Source of the DNA: a virus
DNA length: 36,778 bases
Virus record (IMG/VR): IMGVR_UViG_3300007512_000103
Span: 1 to 36,778 of that record
Direction: 5' to 3' (one strand)
How positions within the stretch are numbered: the stretch's first letter is position 1; each line of letters opens with the position of its first letter. A program made the position numbers and the translations under genes. Positions 19,263 to 28,715 of this stretch are shown here, piece after piece. The notes under the pieces are model-generated. The model had not been told where the DNA came from, did not search any database, and saw only the letters and a program-made list of their open reading frames with translations.

Positions 19263-20627
19263 TCAGAGCGCTATTCCTGTGAGTGTGGATTTCGATGCCA
19301 TATAACTGAAGTCAGAAGAGCCCCCTGTCACACCTACGATCAGCGCCGAATTCAGAGCCATATTGAACGAGTACCCTATTGAGATGGACGCTTCTTCATC
19401 ATCAGCCACTGTCACAGTGCTCCGGCCTGCGGCGAGAGATGGTACGGTGGTGGTCCCGTCTGTCGCACGGTAGTAAGCGAGAAGCGTGAACTCGGCTGTG
19501 GCCCCGCTGATATTCTTGATCCCCACCTGAATCTGGAAACTGTAGTAGCCAGCTTCATCAACTTGTATTGCTGCAGATGTTGTGGCTGCGCCTGCTGAAC
19601 CTATCATTCCAGACTCTACTGTGAATGGCCCATCCAATGAATACGGTTTGTCCCACTTGACAGGAATGCCCGTTCCGCTTGTTATCTCAGTGTCGGGACC
19701 ATACCTATGTATTGATCCGCGCACGCCCCCGCTTGCTGCTGCTTGCCACTGAAGACCTGATGTCGTTGAGGTGAGCACTTGCTGATCAGCCCCTTTCGCC
19801 AGAGGAGTGTACTGCGTGCCGTTTGCTACCCAGATCTTTCCAGCCTCGTAAGGTGTCAGAGCAGTAGCGATGTCTGTCTTGACAGTGGGGGATGGACCCC
19901 AGCCTGTCTCAGGCCCAGATGAATAGACAAGCGCATCTCCATCAGAAGCAGGTTCATCATCCCGCACATCGTCAAGACTATCGAGTGCCCCGATGAAACT
20001 GGTGAACTCAAGGGCTGTGCCCTCCTGGTCAACCTTGACGAATTTAGTCTTGTCCCCTGCGTTGCTTGCGAATTGCGCCGGTGTGTCAGTAAGACCTACG
20101 AAGGTGCTTGAGCCCCCGCTACCACTACCAGTTCCAGGGGGTTCCTGCCAGGTGCCATCAGATCGTAAGAACTTCTGAGCAGTAACTTCTGCAGGCGTAG
20201 GCGCAGGAACAGCCCCGTCCTCGTTTGTTCCAGTTGTTTCGTGCGTGAACGGGACAGTTGCTGCTGTTGCAGCAGTCAAGGCAGACTCAGCGTCATCGAG
20301 CGCCTCCTGCGAGACATACAGATTCTGCAGCGCACTCTCATCCAAAGCGCTCTCGCTCAGGATACTGCCGTCTGCGAAATCAATCACTCGCCCAGTCTTT
20401 GCAGCCGGCGTAGTTCGCGTGAGTACAACTACATCAGATTCCTCGAGCGTTGTGCTTGCACCAAATGTGAGGACACCTGACGCTGAGTCAAGAGTGAAGT
20501 CTGTATTGGCAACACCTTCGACTGTGGCTGTGACATGTACTGCTCTCAGGTAGTCAAACCCCAGGGTGAAGGTCTTGCTCGTTGCCTGGGAAGCAGTGAC
20601 GGTATGGGTAGATGTGCTGTATGCCAT
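19263..20627 (-). CDS. T7-like tail fibre protein with TNF/C1q-like tip
   Basis: A 454-aa protein. Residues about 1-140 match the N-terminal domain of T7 gp17 that anchors fibres to the tail ('FDYLRAVHVTATVEG', 'LTRTTPAAKTGRVIDFADGS', 'LSESALDESALQNLYVSQEALDDAES'). A Gly/Ser linker follows, then repeats common in marine phage fibres ('FVGLTDTPAQFASNAGDKTKF', 'QVLTSTTSGLQW'). The C-terminal 130 residues ('IQVDEAGYYSFQIQVGIKNI...AISIGYSF' type strands) look like a trimeric TNF/C1q jelly roll. It is shorter than T7 gp17 (553 aa). The protein trimerises to bind the host surface. It starts 3 bases after the gp16-like stop. Confidence 0.88.
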   Translation of the reverse strand: MAYSTSTHTVTASQATSKTFTLGFDYLRAVHVTATVEGVANTDFTLDSASGVLTFGASTTLEESDVVVLTRTTPAAKTGRVIDFADGSILSESALDESALQNLYVSQEALDDAESALTAATAATVPFTHETTGTNEDGAVPAPTPAEVTAQKFLRSDGTWQEPPGTGSGSGGSSTFVGLTDTPAQFASNAGDKTKFVKVDQEGTALEFTSFIGALDSLDDVRDDEPASDGDALVYSSGPETGWGPSPTVKTDIATALTPYEAGKIWVANGTQYTPLAKGADQQVLTSTTSGLQWQAAASGGVRGSIHRYGPDTEITSGTGIPVKWDKPYSLDGPFTVESGMIGSAGAATTSAAIQVDEAGYYSFQIQVGIKNISGATAEFTLLAYYRATDGTTTVPSLAAGRSTVTVADDEEASISIGYSFNMALNSALIVGVTGGSSDFSYMASKSTLTGIAL

Positions 20628-20630
20628 GGC

Positions 20631-23600
20631 TTAGTTGTTGAGTGCCTCAGACACTAGTTGCTTCCTGCTTTTGATTCGCATTTCGCGCTGGGCCTCTCTG
20701 ATTTCGGGGAATTCGCGTAGGAGGCGATTTCTCGCTGCCCTGCGGAAGATGTTGATGTATTTCTTGATCATCTCAGCCCGCGGTGAGGGGACACCAGGCA
20801 GGGTTTCAGGAGATGCACGCAAGTACGCTTCAGTCTTGAAGAGCTTCTTTAGCGCCTGCTTCAAGTGCATTCCTTCAACTGTCACCACACCATGCAGCTC
20901 CATGAACCTGTCGTAGGCATCTTGACCCTCTGCGTTCTCAAACTCGCGATAGTCGATTCCACCAGGTCGTACCTGCGGTGGGTAGAACGCTGTGCCTTTC
21001 AGAGAAGCGAATTCACCGAGCACAGACTCATCGTTGGTCTCTGTGTACTGGATAGGCAGGAACATGGACTCAATGATTGAGAGCCCAGGGCGCTTCGACA
21101 TTGTGCCCTTGCGCTTCACAACCTCACCTAGCACATTGCGTTGTGGCGGGAGTGTCTTAGAGAAGTAGGGCACTCGAGCTAGAGCGTATTCTAACAGTCC
21201 ACCAACTTCGCGCATTGTATCGTCACCTGTCAGTGGCATCGCAGGCACGCCTAATGTACGCGGTAGAATGTTAGGGACAAACCCTCCGAAGATTGGGCGC
21301 ATAGCTTTCAATGCTTGTTCGCTGTCAGCGCCCCCCATCTCCATCATAGCCTTGAGTCCCTTCATGTAGGACTTCTCGGTGAAGTTGTTCTGTGCAGCAG
21401 CCCAGAGCCCAGAGGCAACTGCCTCAAGTTTAGAGGTGTCATCTGTCCCTGTCTGGCTTAGAGCTGCCACTACATCCGCTACCGTCCCGAGCATGGTCGC
21501 CAGCGGGTCCAGGCGATGGAACGAATAGGCTTTGCCACCTATGAGGAACGAGTAAGGTTGCCAACCTGTCTCTGACCTCTCCAGCAGTTTCCGCTCTTGC
21601 AAGTTCGCCGGCCCGCGCCCCGTGATCTTGCCCTGCATCGCCAGGTTCCAAGCAGTGACAACCAACGCGTTACCTAGCATGACCCGTCCAACAGCTTCAC
21701 GCTGAATGATCACATCTCCACTACGCAGTTCTTTGACAACGCGACTCCTGATCTCGTTCAGGGCTGGCGTGCTCCTCCTGAAATTGATGGGCTCTGCAAC
21801 CATCTTTGCCATCTCCATCGGATTCATCCTGTCTGCCGCATAGAGCAGGAGGTTCGTTGGCGTACCTACAAACGGGATGTAGAATCTCGCCGGCCAGAAA
21901 TCTGCTGTGAAGGATTGAAGTCCAGCCGCGATGCCTGACAGTGTCCCACGCTCCTTGGAGTGCTTTTTGGTGAAGGTGTTCTCTTCAGCGAATCCCATAG
22001 CCTCATCCACAAAGGCGCGGTTTTCCTTGTACTGTTTCCGAGCGTAACGCTTTGCGAATGGCAGAGCTTTCGCCTTGTCACCTTTGAAGTGCTTCAGGCC
22101 CATCGCTAGACCGCGTTTGAAGAACTCTTCAGACGCGATGATCTGACCGTTGTCCACGATGCGATCCATCTCCTTGACAACATACTCAGCAGCCTCTGCC
22201 CCTTGCATGCCTAACTCTGTCATCCCTTTGTCGAAGAGACGCATCTTGATGCGTGAGCGGAAGTTGATCTGCTTGAAGAAGTTGTCCATGTTCTCCAGCA
22301 GAGTGCCTGAGATGTTGACCATCTTGCCTACACGCTCAACCAGCGCTGCCCCACCTGGGTGCTTATCAATGAAATCCTGGGAGAGGGTATGTTGCCCAAT
22401 TGATCTGTTGCGCCCAATAGCCTGCCACTTGGTATTGCCTATCGGGCGCAGGAACTCGTTCCTTTCAACAGACAGTCCTAGGGACAGAGCATCGAGGGTG
22501 TCGCTGGTGATGAACTTGATCTGCTCAAACGCAGCACGCATGCCTCGCGAGTTGAGATTCACCAGGCTACCTGCGGCGAGCTCGACAGGACGCAGCGCAA
22601 GCGTCATCGAGTTGCCAATGATGTTCGCCACATGCGTGGCGGGGGCGCTCAAAATGGCATTCACCCAGCCTTCTGTGACTACATCACCCCAACGGAACTT
22701 CTTGCCGCGGAGCATCTTTGCAACGCCGGCCATCTTCTCAAAGTCAGACAGGTGGGGGTTCTGCTTGAGTGCAGCTGAGACACGGTCAAGCTGGCGCTGG
22801 ATAGCTTTTGTGTCCAGCCCCTGCTCTGCCAAGATCTTCTTGAGTTGGGATGGCTGCAGCCCTCCTAGGGGCGTCTGCATGAAGCGACCCTGGCGGCCCC
22901 ATTCTCCCCTGAAGTCCCGCACGCCACTCGAGGCTGTAGTGAAGTTGTCTACCGCCTTCATCGCGTCCATCATGTCACCGAGGCTGCCTGTCTTTTCAGC
23001 CTTCTTCATCAGGCGCGTGAACTGATCAAACAGGGGTGCCATCGTCATCTCGTGAGCCATGGCACTCTGGCCTAATTCACGCAAGATGTCTGCGTCACTC
23101 ATGCCTGCACCAAAGCGGCCCGTCAGGGAAGGGTTCAGCTTCTGGATGAGGCCGGCGTCATCCACATTGTAGAAGTCTTTCATCTTCTGCATCGCAGAAC
23201 TGAGTTGCTCCTCAGTGACGAGTTCGCGCCCTTTGATCATCTTGGAGTGCTTGAGATCTAGCGCTCTGATCAGGTTGACCATGTCCTGGGGGTTTGCAGT
23301 TGAGAGCAGAGTGTTCTGTACATTCAGACCCTTGCGTAGAGTGAGCCTGCGGTACAACTCAGAAGTGGAGTATCGATAGCTCCCATCCTCCAGACGCTCT
23401 CTAGGGTTCAATATCTCGCCGCGGCCCTCTCCATGAGCCCAATCACCAGGGTTGCGTCTCTCGGCAATGTCAAGGATCTCCTGAGCATTGTCAGGCATGA
23501 ACTCATCAACTTGAGAATCAGCTCTTGCTACTGCCTCTTCAGCGTCATCAATGAGACCGCGTGGGATGGCACTTTCAGGCACATCTCCTGCTGTCCTCTC

Positions 23601-24422
23601 TCCTGTCTCTTCAACAACATCATCAACCTTAGACGCAGGTACGATGCCATCACGCTCAAGCGCAGCACCTAGTTCGTCTTGATCAATCAGTCTTTCAGCA
23701 AGCTCATCGATCTCTTCAGGTGTCATGTCAGGGTTCTTGCGCTGTGCAGCACGCACACCCCTCATGCCTCTGAAGACAACTACTGCTGTTTCTATCATGC
23801 CTCCGAAGAGAGCATCCTCTAGCCCTGCTTTGAGACGCAAGACAGCCTCACCGTCATCTGGATCAGTGTCAAGAAAGTCAGGCACCAGGTCGCCCAAGTA
23901 GGGGATACGCTGGAGGGCCTCGGTAAGTGACCCTTCCTGCCTCTCGTACAGTGTTGCTGTTGTAAGCCCTGCAGCCATATTTGCCCTGCCGATGCGTAGA
24001 GCAGCCGCACCTTTGATGTTCCCGCGCCGCGCCAGCACTTTCTGAGAGGTCTCTGAGAGACCTTTGAGGTAGCGAGTCTTCCCGATCTTTGCGCCTGCCC
24101 CTAAGAATTTCGACACCTTGCTGAAGGTGAACAACCAGGGGATCATCTCCTGCGTGATGTCGCCCATGGTGGAGGTACGCTCACCAATCAGATCACTCGC
24201 CTCCCAGTCTGGCAGAGAATCAAAGGCAAGTGCATCAGCGAAACCGTAGAGGTCACTTGCCATCTCGACAGGTGCGCCGATGATACCCATGCCAAGATCA
24301 CCCCAATCGAAGAACTCATGCACATCGGCAGCGCCTGAGGGGGGCGGGGTATAAGGTGGGCTATCTGCCCCGAATCCGCTCATCCAGGGCTGCTTCCCAT
24401 ACACGAAGTTGTCTTGCGGCAT
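20631..24422 (-). CDS. gp16-like internal virion / DNA ejection protein
   Basis: A 1,263-aa protein (T7 gp16 is 1,318) in the gp16 position. It is Ala-rich and mostly helical, with several amphipathic segments ('GIIGAPVEMASDLYGFADALAF', 'AAALRIGRANMAAGLTTATLYE', 'GLEDALFGGMIETAVVVFRG', 'WVNAILSAPATHVANIIGNSM'), consistent with a protein that leaves the head and forms part of a channel across the envelope. The N-terminal lytic transglycosylase domain of T7 gp16 is not recognisable; the protein instead starts with a Pro-rich 'DSPPYTPPPSG'. ATG at 24422 shares a base with the upstream stop (TAATG). Confidence 0.8.
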   Translation of the reverse strand: MPQDNFVYGKQPWMSGFGADSPPYTPPPSGAADVHEFFDWGDLGMGIIGAPVEMASDLYGFADALAFDSLPDWEASDLIGERTSTMGDITQEMIPWLFTFSKVSKFLGAGAKIGKTRYLKGLSETSQKVLARRGNIKGAAALRIGRANMAAGLTTATLYERQEGSLTEALQRIPYLGDLVPDFLDTDPDDGEAVLRLKAGLEDALFGGMIETAVVVFRGMRGVRAAQRKNPDMTPEEIDELAERLIDQDELGAALERDGIVPASKVDDVVEETGERTAGDVPESAIPRGLIDDAEEAVARADSQVDEFMPDNAQEILDIAERRNPGDWAHGEGRGEILNPRERLEDGSYRYSTSELYRRLTLRKGLNVQNTLLSTANPQDMVNLIRALDLKHSKMIKGRELVTEEQLSSAMQKMKDFYNVDDAGLIQKLNPSLTGRFGAGMSDADILRELGQSAMAHEMTMAPLFDQFTRLMKKAEKTGSLGDMMDAMKAVDNFTTASSGVRDFRGEWGRQGRFMQTPLGGLQPSQLKKILAEQGLDTKAIQRQLDRVSAALKQNPHLSDFEKMAGVAKMLRGKKFRWGDVVTEGWVNAILSAPATHVANIIGNSMTLALRPVELAAGSLVNLNSRGMRAAFEQIKFITSDTLDALSLGLSVERNEFLRPIGNTKWQAIGRNRSIGQHTLSQDFIDKHPGGAALVERVGKMVNISGTLLENMDNFFKQINFRSRIKMRLFDKGMTELGMQGAEAAEYVVKEMDRIVDNGQIIASEEFFKRGLAMGLKHFKGDKAKALPFAKRYARKQYKENRAFVDEAMGFAEENTFTKKHSKERGTLSGIAAGLQSFTADFWPARFYIPFVGTPTNLLLYAADRMNPMEMAKMVAEPINFRRSTPALNEIRSRVVKELRSGDVIIQREAVGRVMLGNALVVTAWNLAMQGKITGRGPANLQERKLLERSETGWQPYSFLIGGKAYSFHRLDPLATMLGTVADVVAALSQTGTDDTSKLEAVASGLWAAAQNNFTEKSYMKGLKAMMEMGGADSEQALKAMRPIFGGFVPNILPRTLGVPAMPLTGDDTMREVGGLLEYALARVPYFSKTLPPQRNVLGEVVKRKGTMSKRPGLSIIESMFLPIQYTETNDESVLGEFASLKGTAFYPPQVRPGGIDYREFENAEGQDAYDRFMELHGVVTVEGMHLKQALKKLFKTEAYLRASPETLPGVPSPRAEMIKKYINIFRRAARNRLLREFPEIREAQREMRIKSRKQLVSEALNN

Positions 24423-27400
24423 TAATTGTTCTCCTGGCTCCTGCCGAGGTATTTGATGAACTGGGCAGTGAGTGCGTCATCGCGTTCTATGCGTTCCCAG
24501 ATAAATTCTGGAGTAGCAAATCCACTCTTGGCCCAGGCTTGATCCTGCTTCTGAGCGAACTGCAGGAATGCCCCAAGATCTTTAGTTGTTGGTGCGGTGA
24601 CCAGCGTCTCCCCGAGCGACTTGGAGAACTTCCTGAAGGAGTCCAATGTAGGGCCTACCAGCTCAACCTTTGGTTTCTCTGGCTTCTTCATAGACTCTTG
24701 GAACTTAGTGCCTGGGACCAAAGCCCAGCTCTTGCCTAGTTTATTCCGCTCACCTGGTGTCATAGGACCAGAGACCGCCCAATTAATGCTAAGAGCAACC
24801 TGCTGTTCCGCAATGTCTTTGATCCAGTCACCTAAGTCTCCAGCTTCCAATTTGTTTGCCACAGACTTCTCCGAGATGCCAAACGCACCAAGCAGTCTCC
24901 GCTGTGCTTCTTCAAGTGGAACAGCAACACCATCCACGCTGACCTCAGTTACAGCTGCACCCTGACTGTCTTCACCTGTAGCAAGTATATTGAGCAGGAT
25001 ACTGTCCTCCTCGCTGTGTACAAAGAGATTGGACTTAGGGGAGAATGACGAAAGGCCGATAGCTTTCAAGTGCTCTGGTGAAATGTTGACCTGGTGATCA
25101 GATTGAATCCCCCTTTTCCACGGGGCAGCGTCTCCCCGCCCGGTAATGGTCATTGTCCCACTCACCAGGTTACCAATGCTTATGTTTCGCGTGCGTGCTA
25201 CGGCGATCACTAAAGAGTCACGCTGGTCACTAGATAACCCAGCAAGCGCTTGGCGGTCTACGAGAAAGATACGCAGATCGCGCATGTCTCGCGCACGCTC
25301 AAATGCAAGACTGCCCAGGCTATTGGGATCCATAGCAAATTCTGTCTGCCTTTGAAGGATGCGCCGCGGCGAGTAAGTCATTTTTCCTGCCCTCTCAGAG
25401 ATCTGCAACGCCTCGGCAATGTTAGGATCAGAGACAGCGCCGTGTGGAGTAGACCCCTGTTGGTCTTCCAGCAGTGCAGGGGTTACACCTTTCATTACCA
25501 CAGTCCTTAATGTTTCCGTGTCCGTCCCAGTGGTAGTACTCGCACTCTGATACCAAGTTGAGAACCTCTCTTCAGCAACTGGCTCTAGTTCGTTGGTGAT
25601 GCGGTTGATGAGTTCAGCCGGCGGCATAGTGCCCCGTAACTTCTTCCACATATCATGTGCCCTTTCCTGCAAAGAAGCCTCAATACTCCCAGCATCCTTG
25701 TTAGCCTGGATAAATGCGTCATCGTCGTTGAATACGCTGTTCTTATCTGATGCGGCCACAAACAACGCATTCCTCCCCTTGTGCACCTTTACCTTGTTAG
25801 CAATATCCCCTAGAAGCGCCGTGCGCCACAACTCTTCGGGCTTGAACCTCCCGAGGCGCTCATTCAATTGCGTTTCAGTGCGGCGCGTTAATGTGCCTTG
25901 CTCCTGCTTGAGGAGGGCGCGTGCGTCTTCGGGCTCGAACTTATCAAGGTGCCTCTGAAACTTTTCTTCAATACCTCTTACACGATTGCGCTCCGCAGTG
26001 GTGGCCTCCTCGAATTTAGTACCGTACACATTTGCGATCTTTACCGCCTCGACCGCAGTATCCGCTTCAGACATGAGTTGAGTCAATTGAGTCCGTAAGA
26101 CACCCATGTCTTTCATGTATTTAGGCCCGTAATCAGGAGATATTTGAGCGAGTGCTGCTGCCCTCGCATCCACTATTTGGGGGTGCTTCTGAGCCTGCGC
26201 GGAAAAGCTAGCGCTCTTCATATTCCTAAGGATGGGACCATAGAAATCTGGGTCCCCTCTAAGTGCACCAGTGCTGACCATCCATTCGATTATCTCTGAT
26301 TCAGAGGCACCAGCAATCAGCATTGAATGATATTCAAATTTCATATCAGCCGCCTTAGTCGGCTCCCATTTGCCTGCGTCTTTAGCGTCAGTAAACACTG
26401 CACTAAGGCGCTCCAGTTGCGCCACAACTATGGCATCATTAGGGTCTAGCCCGTCTTGCGCGAGGGCATCTGTGGCAGCCTTAAGCGCCTCGTCTTCGGT
26501 GCCCCCGGCTGCCTGCACTTCGAGCATAATGGCAGCGGCCTGGTCGTAGATGCGCTTCCTCTTCCGCTTATCGCGGGTCTCGTTGTTCTTTTCTGCTGTA
26601 GCCTCAATCTCAGATTTCAAGTCTGAGATCTGTGCCTGCACGATCTCATCGTACTTGATGCTCGTTCCCAGGATCAAACCCTTGCCATCCTCGTCACCAG
26701 AAGGTAGCAGAGTCTCAAGCATTTCAAGAGCCATCCTTTCCCCTTCACCTTCTGGCAATTCCTTATCGCGCTCTTTCTGCAAGAGGATGTGCGCGGCCGC
26801 CTTTATGTGCGCGGGAATAGCCTCACGCAGATCATCCACATTGTCCCATGCGGCCTTGTAGAACTCCGCAATCTTCTTGAGTTGCTCAGGGTCAGCGTAA
26901 TCCACCTGGCCGAAATCATCAGTCACGCCAGCGACAGGGCCTAGGGCCAGCTCAACCATCATAGTTGTGGCTGCGACTGCAGTCTCCCGCGTTGCCTGAT
27001 CATCCTCTCGGGCGTTGATCTCCCTGATTGCTCGATCTGCGAGTTCAGAGTCTTTCACACCCTTCAGAGGGGCGAAGGCTTCCTCGCCATGAATGCCTAG
27101 CTGACTGACGAGCCCTTCGTACTTCCCGTAGATCTCCTGCGCCAGGTCACTGTAGTCAAGCGCAGGCTCACCAGTGTCTGGGTCGAGCTCATACGCTTCC
27201 TTCAGCCTGATCTCAACATCTGAACCGTATTGACGAGCGAGGCGTGACGCTAGTATCTGCGACCTCCACTTGCGATAGAACGGATCTGCGTTCTTTGCCA
27301 ATCCCTTGCTACGCATGTCAAGGAAGTTGGCGCGCAGTTCTTTATGTCGCGCACGGTCTTCTGCTTCCTTAGCTGCAGCTTCAGCAGTGATAGCAGCAGG

Positions 27401-27700
27401 AGCAGGATCAGGCCCATAAACATCAGGAGTGTCAGGCGCAAGGTCTGCTTCAACTAACTCCCTCAGGTCGCTGTCGGAGATGTCCCAGGCAGACTTGATA
27501 GCCGCAGCCTTAGCCTCCTCCTTGTCGTCCTTCCATTGCAGCAGGCCCCACTTGGAGAGGCTGTCAGCGAATTTCTGGAGCTCACCCGCAGTAGGGTCAG
27601 CTTGGGGCAGAGGGAGGCGGGGATCGTAGTAGGTTGAAACTGGTGCAGCCTGCGGGGACGGAATAGCGCTAGGCAGTTGTGCAGCAGGTTTGCGGGGCAT
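24422..27700 (-). CDS. gp15-like internal virion protein
   Basis: A 1,092-aa helical, charged protein (T7 gp15 is 747) between the gp14- and gp16-like genes. 'LDMRSKGLAKNADPFYRKWRSQILASRLARQY' near residues 125-160 resembles the conserved N-terminal part of gp15-type core proteins. Long stretches rich in Ala, Glu, Lys and Leu suggest helical repeats that stack in the core and form the periplasmic tunnel during ejection. The N-terminal 40 residues are Pro/Gln-rich and probably disordered. No enzymatic motif was seen. Its extra length relative to T7 is notable. Function is assigned mainly by order and composition. Confidence 0.78.
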   Translation of the reverse strand: MPRKPAAQLPSAIPSPQAAPVSTYYDPRLPLPQADPTAGELQKFADSLSKWGLLQWKDDKEEAKAAAIKSAWDISDSDLRELVEADLAPDTPDVYGPDPAPAAITAEAAAKEAEDRARHKELRANFLDMRSKGLAKNADPFYRKWRSQILASRLARQYGSDVEIRLKEAYELDPDTGEPALDYSDLAQEIYGKYEGLVSQLGIHGEEAFAPLKGVKDSELADRAIREINAREDDQATRETAVAATTMMVELALGPVAGVTDDFGQVDYADPEQLKKIAEFYKAAWDNVDDLREAIPAHIKAAAHILLQKERDKELPEGEGERMALEMLETLLPSGDEDGKGLILGTSIKYDEIVQAQISDLKSEIEATAEKNNETRDKRKRKRIYDQAAAIMLEVQAAGGTEDEALKAATDALAQDGLDPNDAIVVAQLERLSAVFTDAKDAGKWEPTKAADMKFEYHSMLIAGASESEIIEWMVSTGALRGDPDFYGPILRNMKSASFSAQAQKHPQIVDARAAALAQISPDYGPKYMKDMGVLRTQLTQLMSEADTAVEAVKIANVYGTKFEEATTAERNRVRGIEEKFQRHLDKFEPEDARALLKQEQGTLTRRTETQLNERLGRFKPEELWRTALLGDIANKVKVHKGRNALFVAASDKNSVFNDDDAFIQANKDAGSIEASLQERAHDMWKKLRGTMPPAELINRITNELEPVAEERFSTWYQSASTTTGTDTETLRTVVMKGVTPALLEDQQGSTPHGAVSDPNIAEALQISERAGKMTYSPRRILQRQTEFAMDPNSLGSLAFERARDMRDLRIFLVDRQALAGLSSDQRDSLVIAVARTRNISIGNLVSGTMTITGRGDAAPWKRGIQSDHQVNISPEHLKAIGLSSFSPKSNLFVHSEEDSILLNILATGEDSQGAAVTEVSVDGVAVPLEEAQRRLLGAFGISEKSVANKLEAGDLGDWIKDIAEQQVALSINWAVSGPMTPGERNKLGKSWALVPGTKFQESMKKPEKPKVELVGPTLDSFRKFSKSLGETLVTAPTTKDLGAFLQFAQKQDQAWAKSGFATPEFIWERIERDDALTAQFIKYLGRSQENN

Positions 27701-27702
27701 GA

Positions 27703-28224
27703 TTAGCTAGTTAGTCCTTTGTTCAAGAGGGCGGTGTCGGCAGCAATGCGACCGAGTGCGGCCAGGAAATTAGGAGTTTGTAATGGGGTGTAGACACCTC
27801 GCAACTCCTGTGCTGCGCGGCCGGCGCGGAGCCCCTCCATCTGCCTGCGTCTTTGAGCAGCCCCAAATTGCAAGGTGCGCTCTGTCCCAAATCTGTAGTC
27901 TAATTCCTGTCGTTGTACATCTTGATACGCAGCCTCGAGTGCTCCACCACTCATGCCGCCGGCTGCAGCTCTGAGCGTTCCTGCTGCCTTCATGCCTCGC
28001 CTGCTCACCTCTGCGAGTTTGGACGCTGCAGCTTCACGCTCCTCCATCTCTCGCGCATTCAGAGCCTTTGCCTGGTTGTTGAAACTCATCTGGGCGATCT
28101 GAGCATTACGCTTCTGAACTTCACTCTGCTGCTCGTTCACCTTGCGTGCGTAGTTGTGCTGGGAAATTATACCTAGAACACTGGACCCAGCGCTGATGGC
28201 TAGGATTGCGGGTACTCCACACAT
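27703..28224 (-). CDS. gp14-like internal virion protein
   Basis: A 173-aa protein (T7 gp14 is 196) with the typical layout: an N-terminal hydrophobic helix 'AILAISAGSSVLGIIS' followed by 'QHNYARKVNEQQSEVQKRNAQIAQMSFNNQ', a long helical region and 'GTERTLQFGAAQRRRQMEGLRAG'. In T7 the protein enters the outer membrane during DNA ejection. Its start overlaps the gp13-like gene by 25 bases, and the gp15-like gene begins 3 bases after it. Confidence 0.85.
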   Translation of the reverse strand: MCGVPAILAISAGSSVLGIISQHNYARKVNEQQSEVQKRNAQIAQMSFNNQAKALNAREMEEREAAASKLAEVSRRGMKAAGTLRAAAGGMSGGALEAAYQDVQRQELDYRFGTERTLQFGAAQRRRQMEGLRAGRAAQELRGVYTPLQTPNFLAALGRIAADTALLNKGLTS

Positions 28225-28715
28225 TTTAGGATGAATTCCAAGAAGGGTTTACGGGCAACACCAAAGTGTGTATGCCGATGAATGAATATTGCGCCAATCG
28301 AACGCAGCCAACGGATAGATTCCCGATGGCGCTCATCGACACAATTTGTAACGATCTGATAACCGTTGCACAGTTCAGACAGGTAGTCTTGAGAATGCCT
28401 GACAAAGTGCTTTCGGAAATGCCTGACCTCATCTGTGCCTAAGAGCCAGATGCCCCCTGTCCCTGGCTCAGAAGGCATGTCAGCAATACCGAACATCAGC
28501 GCAGGCACTTGTTTGTAGAGCACGGTAAACGCAGCCTTTGACTGCTGCCTCGAGTGTTCCACTGCCTCCAGAGGACCCCAGCCATATGCAGCCTTGACCT
28601 CAATACAATCAGCTGCACGCAGATTCAGAGCAAGCTCAAGCGAGTCCTCTGCCCTCGCCGGCCTGATCTCTATATCGCGTATCTGGCGCTCTTTGAGTTG
28701 TACCTGGCTGTCCAC
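28200..28715 (-). CDS. gp13-like internal virion protein (GNAT-like fold)
   Basis: A 171-aa protein matching T7 gp13 / DUF2833-type proteins: 'IEIRPARAEDSLELALNLRAAD' at the N-terminus, 'ALMFGIADMPSEPGTGGIWLLGTDEVRHFRKHFVRHSQDYL' in the middle (T7 has 'WFVTSDQVWRL...KFRKLIMEYRDKML') and 'ESIRWLRSIGAIFIHRHTHFG' near the end (T7 'IRFLKTIGAVFHEEYT'). The pattern is acetyltransferase-like but in T7 it is an assembly-linked virion protein without shown activity. The start at 28715 overlaps tail tubular protein B by 46 bases; no better start is present. Confidence 0.85.
   Translation of the reverse strand: MDSQVQLKERQIRDIEIRPARAEDSLELALNLRAADCIEVKAAYGWGPLEAVEHSRQQSKAAFTVLYKQVPALMFGIADMPSEPGTGGIWLLGTDEVRHFRKHFVRHSQDYLSELCNGYQIVTNCVDERHRESIRWLRSIGAIFIHRHTHFGVARKPFLEFILKCVEYPQS

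Noticed and set aside
22150-23025. A 291-aa plus-strand frame opposite the gp16-like gene
   Set aside because: It is antisense to a well-supported virion gene, has the Ser/Arg/Leu-rich composition of mirror frames and no independent start signals.
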